Part shown: in pieces, positions 15,603 through 24,101 of the stretch
Layout: the number at the start of each line of letters is the position of its first letter
How positions within the stretch are numbered: the first letter of the stretch is position 1
NCBI GenBank assembly: GCA_015058405.1
Contig: SVCL01000139.1
Span: 1-43,644 of the forward strand
Direction of reading: 5' to 3'
Length of the DNA stretch: 43,644 nt
Origin: Clostridium sp.
GTDB taxonomy: Bacteria; Bacillota; Clostridia; Clostridiales; Clostridiaceae
Position numbers and translations under genes: made by a program
The notes under the pieces: model-generated
What the model saw: the letters and a program-made list of their open reading frames with translations, nothing else
Database searches by the model: none
Told to the model about the DNA's origin: nothing

Positions 15603-17738
15603 TTAGATTAGCACTTCTTTCTCTAGTGGTCTACACTTAGTAAGCTCTATACTTCTACTATCTGGTTGAGAAATTCCAACAAATACTTTGAACTTATTAC
15701 TATCCATTTTTCTATTTCCATCATCGTCTATTACTTCAAAACTTCTTCTATTTAATTTCATGTTAACAATCTTTTCTTCTCCCTTTTTAAGGTTTACACG
15801 TTTAAATGATGCTAAACTATAATTAGGTACTGCATACTTAGATTCTAAATCCTTAACATAACATTGAACTACTTCATCAATATCGAAATCACCAGTATTC
15901 TTAATTATAACCTGTACATTTATATTATCAAAATCATCTTTAACCGCTTCTACACTTAAATTCTTTAATTCAACAGTAGAATATGTTAATCCGTATCCAA
16001 ATGGATATAATGGTTCTTCTTTTATATAACGATATGTCCTTCCTTTCATTGTATAATCTGTAAATTCAGGCATATTGTCTACACTCTTGTAAAATGTTAC
16101 TGGCAATTTTCCTGTTGGTGAACATTTTCCAAGTATAATATCTGCTACAGCCTCTCCACCATGACTACCTGGATACCAAGCTTGTAAAATTGCTGAACAC
16201 TTATCTTCTAATCCTCCAAGTGTAAGAGCACTTCCTGCTCCTAAAACAACTATAACTGGTTTATTAGTTTTAAGTACACTTTCTAATAATAGTTGTTGTG
16301 AACCTGGTAAATTAAGATTTTCTTTATCTCCAGCTGCATAACTATTACCTGCATCACCTTGTTCTCCTTCTATTGTAGAATCTAAACCTAAACACAATAT
16401 AACAACATCTGATCTTTCAGCTACTGAAATTGCTTCAGCTATTCTATCATTATCCTTTGCTAACTCTTCAACTTTATTTTTATATAAATGACAGCCTTCT
16501 GAATAATATACTCTTACCTCTTCATCTACTGCTTCATGTATTCCTTCAAGTATTGTTGTATACTTCGAAGCTGTTCCTGCATAATTTCCTTTAAGCATTA
16601 CCTGACTATCTGCATTTGGACCAATAACTGCAATTCTCTTAATTTTCTTTATATTTATTGGCAATACACCATTATTCTTTAATAAAACCATTGATTTACG
16701 AGATGCTTCAAGTGAAACTTCGTTATGCTCTTTACAATCATTTAATTCATAAGGAATTTTATTATATATACATTCCTCATCAAACATTCCAAGCCTAATT
16801 CTTGTTGCTATTAATCTTTCAGCTGATCTTGTTATATCTTCTTCTGTTACAAGTCCTTCCTTATATGCTAAAAGCATTTGAAGATATACATTACCACAAT
16901 TTAAATCACAACCATTTTTTAAAGCTAATGCTGCAGAATCAATTGCTGTACTTGTAACTCCATGATGTAAATGAAAATCTGCTATTGCCCAGCAATCTGA
17001 TACAACATGTCCTTCAAATTTCCATTCACCTCTTAAAATCTTTTTAAGTAAAGTTTCACTACAACAACTTGGCTCTCCATTAACTGCATTATATGCACCC
17101 ATTATAGCTTCAACATCTGCTTCCTTTACACAAGCCTCAAAAGCTGGTAAATAAGTTTCATATAAATCTTTTTTACTTACTACTGCATTAAATCCATGCC
17201 TTATAGATTCTGGTCCACTATGGGCTGCTAAATGTTTTGCACAAGCTGCTACCTTCAAATATTTTCCTTTTCCTTGCAATCCTTTAATAAAGGCTACTCC
17301 TAATCTAGATGTTAAATAAGGATCTTCACCATAAGTTTCTTGTCCTCTTCCCCATCTAGGATCTCTGAAAATATTTATATTAGGTGACCAAACTGTTATT
17401 CCTTTATAAATGTCTCTATCTTCTTTACTAGAATATTCATTATATTTTGCTCTTGACTCTGTTGCTATAATATCTGCCACCCTATTGATAAGCTTTTCAT
17501 CAAAGGTTGCAGCTAACCCTATAGCTTGTGGAAAAACAGTTGCTGTTCCAGCTCTTGCAACACCATGTAGTCCTTCATTCCACCAGTTATACATTGGTAT
17601 ATTTAAATGTTTAATCGGTGCTGAATTATACGTTAACTGAGATGCTTTTTCTTGTAAGGTCATCTTAGATACTATTTCTTTTGCTTTTTCTAATGCTTGT
17701 TTATGAGTAATTCTTTTTTCTTCATCTATATATTTCAT
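15603..17738 (-). CDS. Cytosolic GH3 glycosidase, probable beta-xylosidase
   Basis: The 711-residue protein has no signal peptide and has the GH3 architecture: TIM-barrel domain (NWWNEGLHGVARAG, TVFPQAIGLAATFD, GQETYGEDPYLTSRLGVAF, AKHLAAHSGPE), nucleophile segment HVVSDCWAI, an alpha/beta sandwich domain (RIAVIGPNAD), and a C-terminal fibronectin III-like domain. The NWWNE...GVARAG signature is common in GH3 beta-xylosidases. With the xylanase and importer next to it, intracellular cleavage of xylo-oligosaccharides is the best reading; beta-glucosidase is the alternative. The start ATG follows AGGAGGGTAACAT. It heads the transport operon and lies downstream of the operator at 17826-17862. 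Confidence 0.92.
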   Translation of the reverse strand: MKYIDEEKRITHKQALEKAKEIVSKMTLQEKASQLTYNSAPIKHLNIPMYNWWNEGLHGVARAGTATVFPQAIGLAATFDEKLINRVADIIATESRAKYNEYSSKEDRDIYKGITVWSPNINIFRDPRWGRGQETYGEDPYLTSRLGVAFIKGLQGKGKYLKVAACAKHLAAHSGPESIRHGFNAVVSKKDLYETYLPAFEACVKEADVEAIMGAYNAVNGEPSCCSETLLKKILRGEWKFEGHVVSDCWAIADFHLHHGVTSTAIDSAALALKNGCDLNCGNVYLQMLLAYKEGLVTEEDITRSAERLIATRIRLGMFDEECIYNKIPYELNDCKEHNEVSLEASRKSMVLLKNNGVLPINIKKIKRIAVIGPNADSQVMLKGNYAGTASKYTTILEGIHEAVDEEVRVYYSEGCHLYKNKVEELAKDNDRIAEAISVAERSDVVILCLGLDSTIEGEQGDAGNSYAAGDKENLNLPGSQQLLLESVLKTNKPVIVVLGAGSALTLGGLEDKCSAILQAWYPGSHGGEAVADIILGKCSPTGKLPVTFYKSVDNMPEFTDYTMKGRTYRYIKEEPLYPFGYGLTYSTVELKNLSVEAVKDDFDNINVQVIIKNTGDFDIDEVVQCYVKDLESKYAVPNYSLASFKRVNLKKGEEKIVNMKLNRRSFEVIDDDGNRKMDSNKFKVFVGISQPDSRSIELTKCRPLEKEVLI

Positions 17739-17800
17739 ATGTTACCCTCCTAACCATAATTACTTCGTTGTTCATTGAATTATATTTATCTTACACATTT

Positions 17801-17862
17801 ATAATATAAAATTTTTGTAATATCTAACAAGAAATTACTCGCTTAATTATGGTCAATATTTA
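17801..17862 (-). promoter_or_regulatory. Operator-promoter module of the GH3/transport operon
   Basis: On the plus strand 17826-17862 reads AACAAGAAATTA, nine variable bases, TTATGG, one base, CAAT, one base, TTTA. The same blocks with the same spacings occur at 19974-20010 upstream of the epimerase gene. In both places an identical 11-base -10-like element (TTTTATATTAT on the minus strand) lies exactly 14 bases further towards the gene, here at 17801-17811. Two conserved blocks about two helical turns apart fit an AraC-type dimer site next to or replacing the -35. The regulator is presumably the divergent AraC gene at 18050. The remainder of the 17739-18049 gap is AT-rich and must hold the araC promoter. 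Confidence 0.8.
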
Positions 17863-18049
17863 CTATTAATTTCATTTCATGTGAATATACTTTACTAAAT
17901 ATATTATTATGTTAACTTTGTATTTACAGTTATGATATTGTTTTCTATAGACTTATAAAGTATCATATTAATGTAGGACATTTTTTGATTAAATGTATTA
18001 ATATTACATATGAAAACTATAAGTTATTTCATCTTAAGGGGGTTTATTT

Positions 18050-18820
18050 ATGTTAACTTATGAATCTCATCATTTTGGAGAAAATCATTCTTTTAATCAT
18101 TATCATAATTACAATTTTAATTTTCCAAAACATCTGCATCGAAGTTTTGAATTTGTATATATAAAAACTGGAGAACTTACTGTATCAATTAATAAGCAAA
18201 TATATAATGTTAAAAAAAATGAATGTATCTTAATACTTCCGTACCAAGTACATTCATTTGTAACTATATCAAATTCAGATTCATACATTTGTGTTTTTGC
18301 TCCAGAGTATGTAAAAACCTTTTCTTCTATGGTATCAAAAAAAGTTGTATCTAATCCTATTTTTACATTATCAGAAGATATACAAGAATTAATTTTAGAA
18401 AATGTATTTAAGGATAATAATAATATCTTAAAAATGAAAGGTCTACTTTATTTATTGTGTTCACAATTTTTAGAGCATACCGAAGTTATGGATACTAGTA
18501 AAAATGATTACGAACTATTACACAAAACCTTAATGTATATTCAAGAAAACTTCACCAATAACATAACACTAAAAAGTGTATCTTCAGACTTAGGATATAG
18601 CTATAACTATTTATCAAAAGCTATTAAAAATATGCTTGGAATATCCTTTGTAGAATTTCTTAATGAAAATAGAATAAATTATTCATTATACTTATTAAAA
18701 AATACTTCCTACACTATAACCGATATTTCTTATGCCTGTGGATATTCTAGCATACGTTCATTTAATAGGAACTTCTTTAACATAATGAATATCTCACCAT
18801 CTGAATACAGAAAAATATAA
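18050..18820 (+). CDS. AraC-family transcriptional regulator of the xylan/xylose locus
   Basis: The 256-residue protein has an N-terminal cupin sensor domain (HRSFEFVYIKTGELTVSIN, ILILPYQVHSF) and a C-terminal double helix-turn-helix: ITLKSVSSDLGYSYNYLSKA for the first, and ITDISYACGYSSIRSFNRNF followed by ISPSEYRK for the second. This is the usual layout of sugar-responsive AraC activators. It is transcribed divergently from the GH3/transport operon and faces the epimerase gene. AAGGGGG precedes the ATG by 8 bases. The repeated operator upstream of the GH3 operon and the epimerase gene is its probable target. The effector is likely xylose or a xylo-oligosaccharide (inference). Confidence 0.92.
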   Translation: MLTYESHHFGENHSFNHYHNYNFNFPKHLHRSFEFVYIKTGELTVSINKQIYNVKKNECILILPYQVHSFVTISNSDSYICVFAPEYVKTFSSMVSKKVVSNPIFTLSEDIQELILENVFKDNNNILKMKGLLYLLCSQFLEHTEVMDTSKNDYELLHKTLMYIQENFTNNITLKSVSSDLGYSYNYLSKAIKNMLGISFVEFLNENRINYSLYLLKNTSYTITDISYACGYSSIRSFNRNFFNIMNISPSEYRKI

Positions 18821-18860
18821 ATTTATATAAATTAAAAAATATATATTATACTCCTATAGT

Positions 18861-19916
18861 CTATAAGTTATAAAATTTGAATTTAGTAGTATGCTTATAT
18901 TCTTCATTTGCTTTTAATAGAGCTGATTCAAATTTACTATTATTTACAGAATTAGGAGTATACTGTGTTTCAAGGCATATTGCATTTCTCTTTTTATATG
19001 CTATCTTATTCTTTCCTATATCTGTACCATCAAGGAAGTTACCAGTATATACTTGCATATCTTTATTTGTTGTATATACTTCTAATACTCTTCCACTACT
19101 CTCATCTACTAGCTTAGCTGCTTTAATAGATAAGTCACCTTTTGAATCTAAGACCCAATTATGATCATAACCTTTACCAAACTCTATTTGTTCATAATCA
19201 GCATTAATATCTTTACCTATTGCCTTTAAGGTTCTAAAGTCCATTGGTGTATTTTGAACTTCTCTTATTTCTCCAGTTGGAATAGACAATTTATCATTTA
19301 CAGTAAACTTAAAGGAATTAACCATTAACTTTTCACTTAATATATCCTTTGATAAGTCTCCTGATAAATTAAAATATGAATGATTAGTAAGGTTAACAAC
19401 TGTATCTTTATCGCTAACTGCACTATAATTTATGATTAATTCATCTTCTGATGTTAGTATATAAAATACTTTTACTTTTAAGTTACCTGGATAGCCTTCC
19501 TCCCCATCCTTACTAAAATAAGATAACTCTAAACTATTTCCTTCACTATCTATCTTTTCTACATTCCATATCACTTTATCAAAGCCAATATTTCCACCAT
19601 GTAAGTGATTCTTCCCTTCATTTGCATTTAATACATATTCCTTATCATTTATTTTAAACCTACTATTTTCTATTCTATTAGCACAACGTCCTATTATTGC
19701 TCCAAAAAACTTGTCTCCCTTTTCATAAGAACTTAAGTTATCATATCCTAATACTATATCATCAAACTTTCCTAATCTATCTGGTGTTTTTATAGAGACA
19801 ATAGCTCCTCCATAATTTATTATTTTTACTTCTATATTATTTTTATTTTTTATTGTATATAGCTTAACTTCATAATTATTTTTTGTTCTTCCGAAATCGC
19901 TTTCATTTATAGACAT
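18861..19916 (-). CDS. galM: Aldose 1-epimerase (mutarotase)
   Basis: The 351-residue GalM-family protein has GRCANRIENSRF, HLHGGNIGFDKVIW, NLTNHSYFNLSG (catalytic histidine region), GYDHNWVL, MQVYTGNFLDG and ICLETQYTPNSVN, which holds the catalytic base glutamate. It interconverts alpha and beta anomers of aldoses. Family motifs do not separate galactose from xylose use. The upstream region copies the operator-promoter module of the xylan operon, so in this locus the physiological substrate may well be xylose, and the galM symbol marks family rather than proven substrate. The start ATG follows GGGAGGTAGGTGTAG. It is transcribed alone, convergent with araC. Confidence 0.9.
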   Translation of the reverse strand: MSINESDFGRTKNNYEVKLYTIKNKNNIEVKIINYGGAIVSIKTPDRLGKFDDIVLGYDNLSSYEKGDKFFGAIIGRCANRIENSRFKINDKEYVLNANEGKNHLHGGNIGFDKVIWNVEKIDSEGNSLELSYFSKDGEEGYPGNLKVKVFYILTSEDELIINYSAVSDKDTVVNLTNHSYFNLSGDLSKDILSEKLMVNSFKFTVNDKLSIPTGEIREVQNTPMDFRTLKAIGKDINADYEQIEFGKGYDHNWVLDSKGDLSIKAAKLVDESSGRVLEVYTTNKDMQVYTGNFLDGTDIGKNKIAYKKRNAICLETQYTPNSVNNSKFESALLKANEEYKHTTKFKFYNL

Positions 19917-19948
19917 CTCTACACCTACCTCCCTTGTTTATTATCTTA

Positions 19949-20010
19949 ATAATATAAAATCATCTTATCTTGCAACAAGAAATTAGTTATGTTTTTATGG
20001 ACAATTTTTA
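19949..20010 (-). promoter_or_regulatory. Operator-promoter module of the epimerase gene, copy of 17801-17862
   Basis: It has AACAAGAAATTA (19974-19985), nine variable bases, TTATGG (19995-20000), CAAT (20002-20005) and TTTA (20007-20010), with the -10-like TTTTATATTAT at 19949-19959 exactly 14 bases away, as in the GH3 operon. Bases between the blocks differ, so this is conserved function rather than a recent duplication. The rest of the 19917-20247 gap holds only a 19-codon frame (20094-20153). Confidence 0.8.
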
Positions 20011-20093
20011 TCAAATGCAAATTGTATCAAAATTAATTTTGGTGGAATTATAACTGTTGGATAAAATTATTTTTTTATGAAAGGAGAACTTTT

Positions 20094-20153
20094 ATGGATT
20101 TTAATTTAGATATGGAAAAATATAAGAAGGTTAGAATGGTGCAAAAAGAATAG
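20094..20153 (+). CDS. Possible 19-residue peptide or gene remnant
   Basis: An ATG at 20094 is preceded by AAAGGAGAAC at good spacing and opens a 19-codon frame (MDFNLDMEKYKKVRMVQKE) closed by TAG. The charge and helix pattern are plausible for a micro-peptide, but the strong ribosome-binding site could equally be all that is left of a deleted gene. An imperfect inverted repeat (GATAGTT/AACTATC) follows without a U-run. I recognise no family. Confidence 0.3.
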   Translation: MDFNLDMEKYKKVRMVQKE

Positions 20154-20247
20154 TAGATAGTTATGTATAAAAACAAAACTATCCACTATCTCATAATATG
20201 TTGTATTATAACTAATATTTAAAATCACACTTTAGATTTATCTTTTT

Positions 20248-20624
20248 TTAATTATCGTTGTAACCATTCTCAATTGTATTAAAGCATCTTTTCCAATACT
20301 GTTCTCTTTCTAGAATCTTAATTGGATCATATGATAAACTAAAATATTCAATCAATGTATATGTAAAATATCTTTCAAAGTACTCCGAACCTTTTTGTTC
20401 ATAAAGAGCAATTAATTTTTTATTTCCACCATGCTTTGAATCCAAGTAATATACTTATTCATATTAAAGACATATCTCGAAAAAGTATTACCTTTCTTAC
20501 ACTTGATGATTAACCTTCCAAATAAAGGTTTGAATCTTTCGATAACCTCCACTGTTGCCCAACCACTAGAAGGAATTTCTATTACCTTTGCCGCAGAAAT
20601 AAATAACCATTTATCATTTATCAT
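20248..20624 (-). pseudogene. GIY-YIG nuclease-family remnant, deleted and frameshifted
   Basis: The N-terminal part (20412-20624) reads SAAKVIEIPSSGWATVEVIE, FGRLIIKCKKGNTFSRYVFN and MNKYIT. A different frame then takes over with YYLDSKHGGNKKLIALYEQ, FERYFTYTLIEYFSLSYDP, EREQYWKRCFNTIENGYN. Both halves match one clostridial GIY-YIG-type protein in which the catalytic GIY...YIG segment lies between them. That middle part, including the active site, is missing, and the join is out of frame around 20445. No nuclease activity is expected. It lies between the xylan locus and the secreted endonuclease gene. Confidence 0.8.
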
Positions 20625-20676
20625 CCTTGCAAAACTGAAAACAACTTATCCTTCAATTGATAAAAAATATAAAAAT

Positions 20677-20717
20677 GGATGTAGGAAATTTGCTTTTACA
20701 CAATTCTATCTACATCC
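20677..20717 (-). terminator. Terminator of the secreted endonuclease gene
   Basis: On the minus strand GGATGTAG pairs with CTACATCC across a long loop, followed by ATTTTTATATTTTTT. It begins 20 bases beyond the endonuclease stop codon. Confidence 0.75.
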
Positions 20718-20736
20718 TTATATTTATTATCTTATA

Positions 20737-21948
20737 TTAATTCCAGATAGAATCTGCCCATTCTGGATGATCTATAAACGGATTTCTATTATGTTGATAC
20801 TTATTAAAGATTATGTTATTTCTTCTTCTTTCAGTTTCATCAACTGGATCTTGTTTGTTCCATTTAAGAAGAACACTTAATCTTCCCATATAAGGAGCTG
20901 TTCCATTGTTAACTTTATCGTTAAGTTCTAGATCAACTTCACCATTATCTCCCTCATATCTTACAGCCATGTAGAATAACATTCTTGCTATATCACCTTT
21001 TACTTCATCTCTTGGTTCCCATGAATCACTATCATATTTACATCCAGTTGCTTCGCTATGAGGAACTCCACCATTATCAAAATCAAGATGTCCTCTACAG
21101 CTATTAACAGATGCATCTGTAGCTCTTAAATGATGTAAATCTGTTCCTGGACCTGCTGCTGTTCCAAAGTTTCCATGTGACTTAGCCCATACATGTTCTC
21201 TATTCCAATCATTTACTCCTGAACCCTTAGCTGATTTAGCTTGTGAACGTCCAGTGTAAAGAAGTATTACATTGTTAGGATTTTTAGGATCTTCATCAGT
21301 ATCTTTTATTCCATCCCATACTGCTGAATAAGATAACTTTTTATGACCTTTAATTATATTATGAAGAGCAGCTTTTAATTCATCGCCTTTTTTATTCATA
21401 GCATTCTTATAATAATTTTCATCATAAACAGTTGAGCCTCCAGTATTTCCAGAGTCATCTCCCTTATCTCCCTTATCTTTATCATCATCATCTGTACTAG
21501 TGTCACTAGCATTAGATATAAAGATTGTATTCTTTATACCAGAATGTGAAAAATAAGCTGTAAGAGTTCCTGAAACTACAACCTTTTTTCCCATTAGAGC
21601 TGGATTAGTTTTTAATCCAAAAGTTGCTCTATATTTTGTTGGAAGTTGAACGTAAATCATTCTTGAAGTACTAGTTTCCCCAATATTATCTGCTATTGCA
21701 ATTGCAGCATCACTTTTAGCTTCTGTTAAAACACTATTAGTTGCTACAGGTTGTCCAACAACATATCCTGTAACATATTTTATAGAATTCTTTTGATTCT
21801 TTACTGCTTGATCTACAGAAAATGGACTTTCTTTTGTACCAGACCCATCAGTTGCAAAAACTACATTTGTAAAGCAAGAAAAGATCATAGTAAGCATTAG
21901 TATAAAAGAAATTACTAGACTTTTTTTGTTGATTTTCGACTTTTTCAT
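20737..21948 (-). CDS. Secreted endonuclease I-family nuclease with YhcR-like OB domain
   Basis: This 403-residue secreted protein has a signal peptide up to about NVVFATDG. A DUF6359/YhcR-type OB-fold domain follows (KESPFSVDQAVKNQ, IKYVTGYVVGQPVATN, GKKVVVSGTLTAYF), then an Asp/Lys/Gly-rich linker (DDDDKDKGDKGDD). The C-terminal endonuclease I domain has the His-Me-type motif NREHVWAKSHGNFG, DLHHLRATDASVNSCRG and RNNIIFNKYQHNRNPFIDHP. Related enzymes (B. subtilis Bsn, E. coli EndA) degrade extracellular RNA or DNA. It likely scavenges nucleic acids or clears DNA at the cell surface. The start ATG follows AGGGGGAATAAAC. It has its own terminator and appears monocistronic. Confidence 0.9.
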   Translation of the reverse strand: MKKSKINKKSLVISFILMLTMIFSCFTNVVFATDGSGTKESPFSVDQAVKNQKNSIKYVTGYVVGQPVATNSVLTEAKSDAAIAIADNIGETSTSRMIYVQLPTKYRATFGLKTNPALMGKKVVVSGTLTAYFSHSGIKNTIFISNASDTSTDDDDKDKGDKGDDSGNTGGSTVYDENYYKNAMNKKGDELKAALHNIIKGHKKLSYSAVWDGIKDTDEDPKNPNNVILLYTGRSQAKSAKGSGVNDWNREHVWAKSHGNFGTAAGPGTDLHHLRATDASVNSCRGHLDFDNGGVPHSEATGCKYDSDSWEPRDEVKGDIARMLFYMAVRYEGDNGEVDLELNDKVNNGTAPYMGRLSVLLKWNKQDPVDETERRRNNIIFNKYQHNRNPFIDHPEWADSIWN

Positions 21949-22052
21949 GTTTATTCCCCCTTAAAATTTATTCAACAACATTATAACATTTTTTCCAATG
22001 TATTGAATATACCCAAAAGGGAAAATTTAATTTTAATTACAATATTCTACTA

Positions 22053-22880
22053 TTATATATTTTTCTTAAGCTTAATCACAAGGTTTTCTATAAGATTATT
22101 AATAATATCAGGTTCATCAGTATTAGAATTATGTCCAGCATTCTTTATCCACTTAAGGGGTATTCCTGTATCCTTATGCCATGCCTTATTATATCTGATA
22201 CAAGAGCCTGCATGGTCTTTCTCTCCACATATTAAAAGTGCAGGACACTTTATTTCATAGGGTAAATCAGCCTCCATAGCCTCTGCCAGTATTTTAAAAC
22301 CATGTCCTGATAATTTTGCATATCTCTCTTTCTGTCCATCGTATACCATCATAATATCCAACATTAATTTTCTACCGTATTCAGATACAGCAACACCTTT
22401 CACTCCAGACTTTAACAAATATCTCCATGGATAATATCTATAAACAATCTCCATTCTCTTTAGTAGCCAAAGTTCAATTGCAGTTACATATTTCCTCTGT
22501 AAAGGTGCAGAATCAATTGAAACAAAGCCTTGTAGCTTATGGGGAAAAACTTGTGAATATACTTGTCCAACATAGCCACCCATAGACTGACCAATAATTA
22601 TAACTTTATTTAAATTTTCTTTAACTATAATCTCATCAAGCCATCTTGCTTTATCAGTAAGTTTAAAGGTTAACTTAAAAGGCCAAGAAGCTGCATGTCC
22701 GGGAGCATCCCATACAAAAATATTATATTTGCCTTCAAAATACTCTATCTGCTTATCAAATAACCTATGATCAGCTGTTAAACCTGGAAGAAAAATTAAT
22801 GAAATTGCATCTTTGTTTATTTCATCTGAAATCCAATAATGTATGTTTCCATTTTTGGTTTTATATACCTTTTTGATCAT
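22053..22880 (-). CDS. Alpha/beta-fold hydrolase
   Basis: The 275-residue protein has the alpha/beta-hydrolase core: LIFLPGLTADHRLFD (oxyanion side), FVWDAPGHAASW, nucleophile elbow IIGQSMGGYVG, acid strand ALLICGEKDHAGSC, and the histidine in KNAGHNSNTDEPD. It has no signal peptide or lid extension. The substrate cannot be read from the sequence; esterase, lactonase or C-C hydrolase are all possible. The ATG follows GGAAAGGAAGATAAAC. It is transcribed alone, upstream of the secreted nuclease on the same strand with a 104-base gap. Confidence 0.88.
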   Translation of the reverse strand: MIKKVYKTKNGNIHYWISDEINKDAISLIFLPGLTADHRLFDKQIEYFEGKYNIFVWDAPGHAASWPFKLTFKLTDKARWLDEIIVKENLNKVIIIGQSMGGYVGQVYSQVFPHKLQGFVSIDSAPLQRKYVTAIELWLLKRMEIVYRYYPWRYLLKSGVKGVAVSEYGRKLMLDIMMVYDGQKERYAKLSGHGFKILAEAMEADLPYEIKCPALLICGEKDHAGSCIRYNKAWHKDTGIPLKWIKNAGHNSNTDEPDIINNLIENLVIKLKKNI

Positions 22881-23058
22881 GTTTATCTTCCTTTCCCGTG
22901 TTCTCTCTTATTAATTAATCTATACTTACTTAATTTTAGGATAATACATCTATTTACATAGTAAACCTTTTACAAAGCATAATCAAAAAAACAAATATTT
23001 CTTAATATAAAACTTTGTGGTGGTATTAAATCTATTTTTTATCACTTAATATTAAGTA

Positions 23059-23726
23059 ATGAGATTATTTGACGAAAATAGGAGAAAGAATTCATATTTT
23101 TACAAAGAGGAAAATTATATTTTCAAAAGATAATAGATTCTGCACCTTTATTTCAGAATTTTTTACAAGAAGATTTTGCCATAACTATATCAGATACGGA
23201 AAAATACTTGTATATAGCAAATACAAATACTATTCAATTCCCAATGAAATTAGGAGACCGTATAAATGGATCTGGGTATGAAAAGGTTATATAAACTATT
23301 AGAAATACTAAAAAAGCTATTGTTAATATAGATAAAATTGAAAAAATGGAACAAGCATCTAAAGAACTTACAGAATCGCTTAGTAAAACTAACACATCTA
23401 TACAAGGTATATCTACTGCAGCAAGAGAGTTAAGTTCTATGATGCAATCAATTGAGAGTAATACAATTGAAGCAGATAAAAACGGAAAAGGATTTTCTGT
23501 AGTTGCCTCTGAAATGAGAAAACTTGCAGTACAAAGTAAAGAAACTGCAGAGCAGGTAGTTTCGTCTCTTCAAAAGATTGAAAAATCAGTAAATAGTGTT
23601 TTGAAAGATATAACAATGGCAAGAAATATTTCTGATGATCAACATAATGCAACAAATGAAATATGTAAAAATATCACTGATATTTCTCAAATGTCAGAGA
23701 AATTAATTAATTACTCTAAGAAATAA
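23059..23726 (+). pseudogene. Methyl-accepting chemotaxis protein, multiply disrupted
   Basis: The ATG at 23059 opens MRLFDENRRKNSYFY. The frame shifts near 23110-23130 into IIDSAPLFQNFLQEDFAITI, SDTEKYLYIANTNTIQFPMK and GYEKVI, which is a soluble MCP sensor domain. An in-frame TAA then interrupts VI-TIRNTKKAIVNI. Coding resumes with EQASKELTESLSKTNTSIQG, a signalling-domain segment with the hairpin tip deleted (SIESNTIEADKNGKGFSVVA instead of a full NAAIEAARAGE), and KLAVQSKETAEQV to a TAA at 23724. One frameshift, one nonsense codon and two deletions make it non-functional. The piece from 23346 could be expressed but lacks the CheA/CheW-binding tip. Confidence 0.88.
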
Positions 23727-23792
23727 GGTAAAGAGATACGGATAATCTAAAAATTAATAAGTAAAAAAAATTACAAAATCACTATTAAAAAT

Positions 23793-23944
23793 GGGCCTGT
23801 ATCAAAAGACTTAAATCAATGATGTTATAGCAAAAAAATATAAAATACTTAGCGGAGTATAGCATTTTGATGAGGATTAGTATTTTATATTTTTTGATAT
23901 CATAACATCTTTAGTATTTAAGTAATTCCTTTTGATACCTCCCC
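23793..23944. repeat. Palindromic MITE-like element
   Basis: About 150 bases form two imperfect inverted arms of roughly 65 bases. The left arm carries GTATCAAAAG, ACTTAAAT, GATGTTAT and AAAAATATAAAATACT. The right arm read backwards carries the same blocks in the same order. The ends are GGG...CCC. There is no coding capacity. It could be a miniature inverted-repeat transposable element mobilised by a transposase elsewhere, or a large hairpin terminator. I see no clear target-site duplication. The rest of the 23727-24101 gap holds no gene. Confidence 0.65.
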
Positions 23945-24101
23945 ATTATTTTTATTTCTTTTTTACATCTTGTATACTGTTCTACTATCTAGTTATATTT
24001 ATCTAACATTTAGAGATACTTTTTTGTTTAAGAACTTAATTCAGTAATAGATCGTAATTTAGGACTTTATTTTAAAAATAAATTTTGAAACATCATAAAA
24101 A

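Noticed and set aside
23069..23281. 70-codon plus-strand frame
   Set aside because: It is an out-of-frame reading of the disrupted chemoreceptor gene; the chemoreceptor sequence is recognisable in the other frame.
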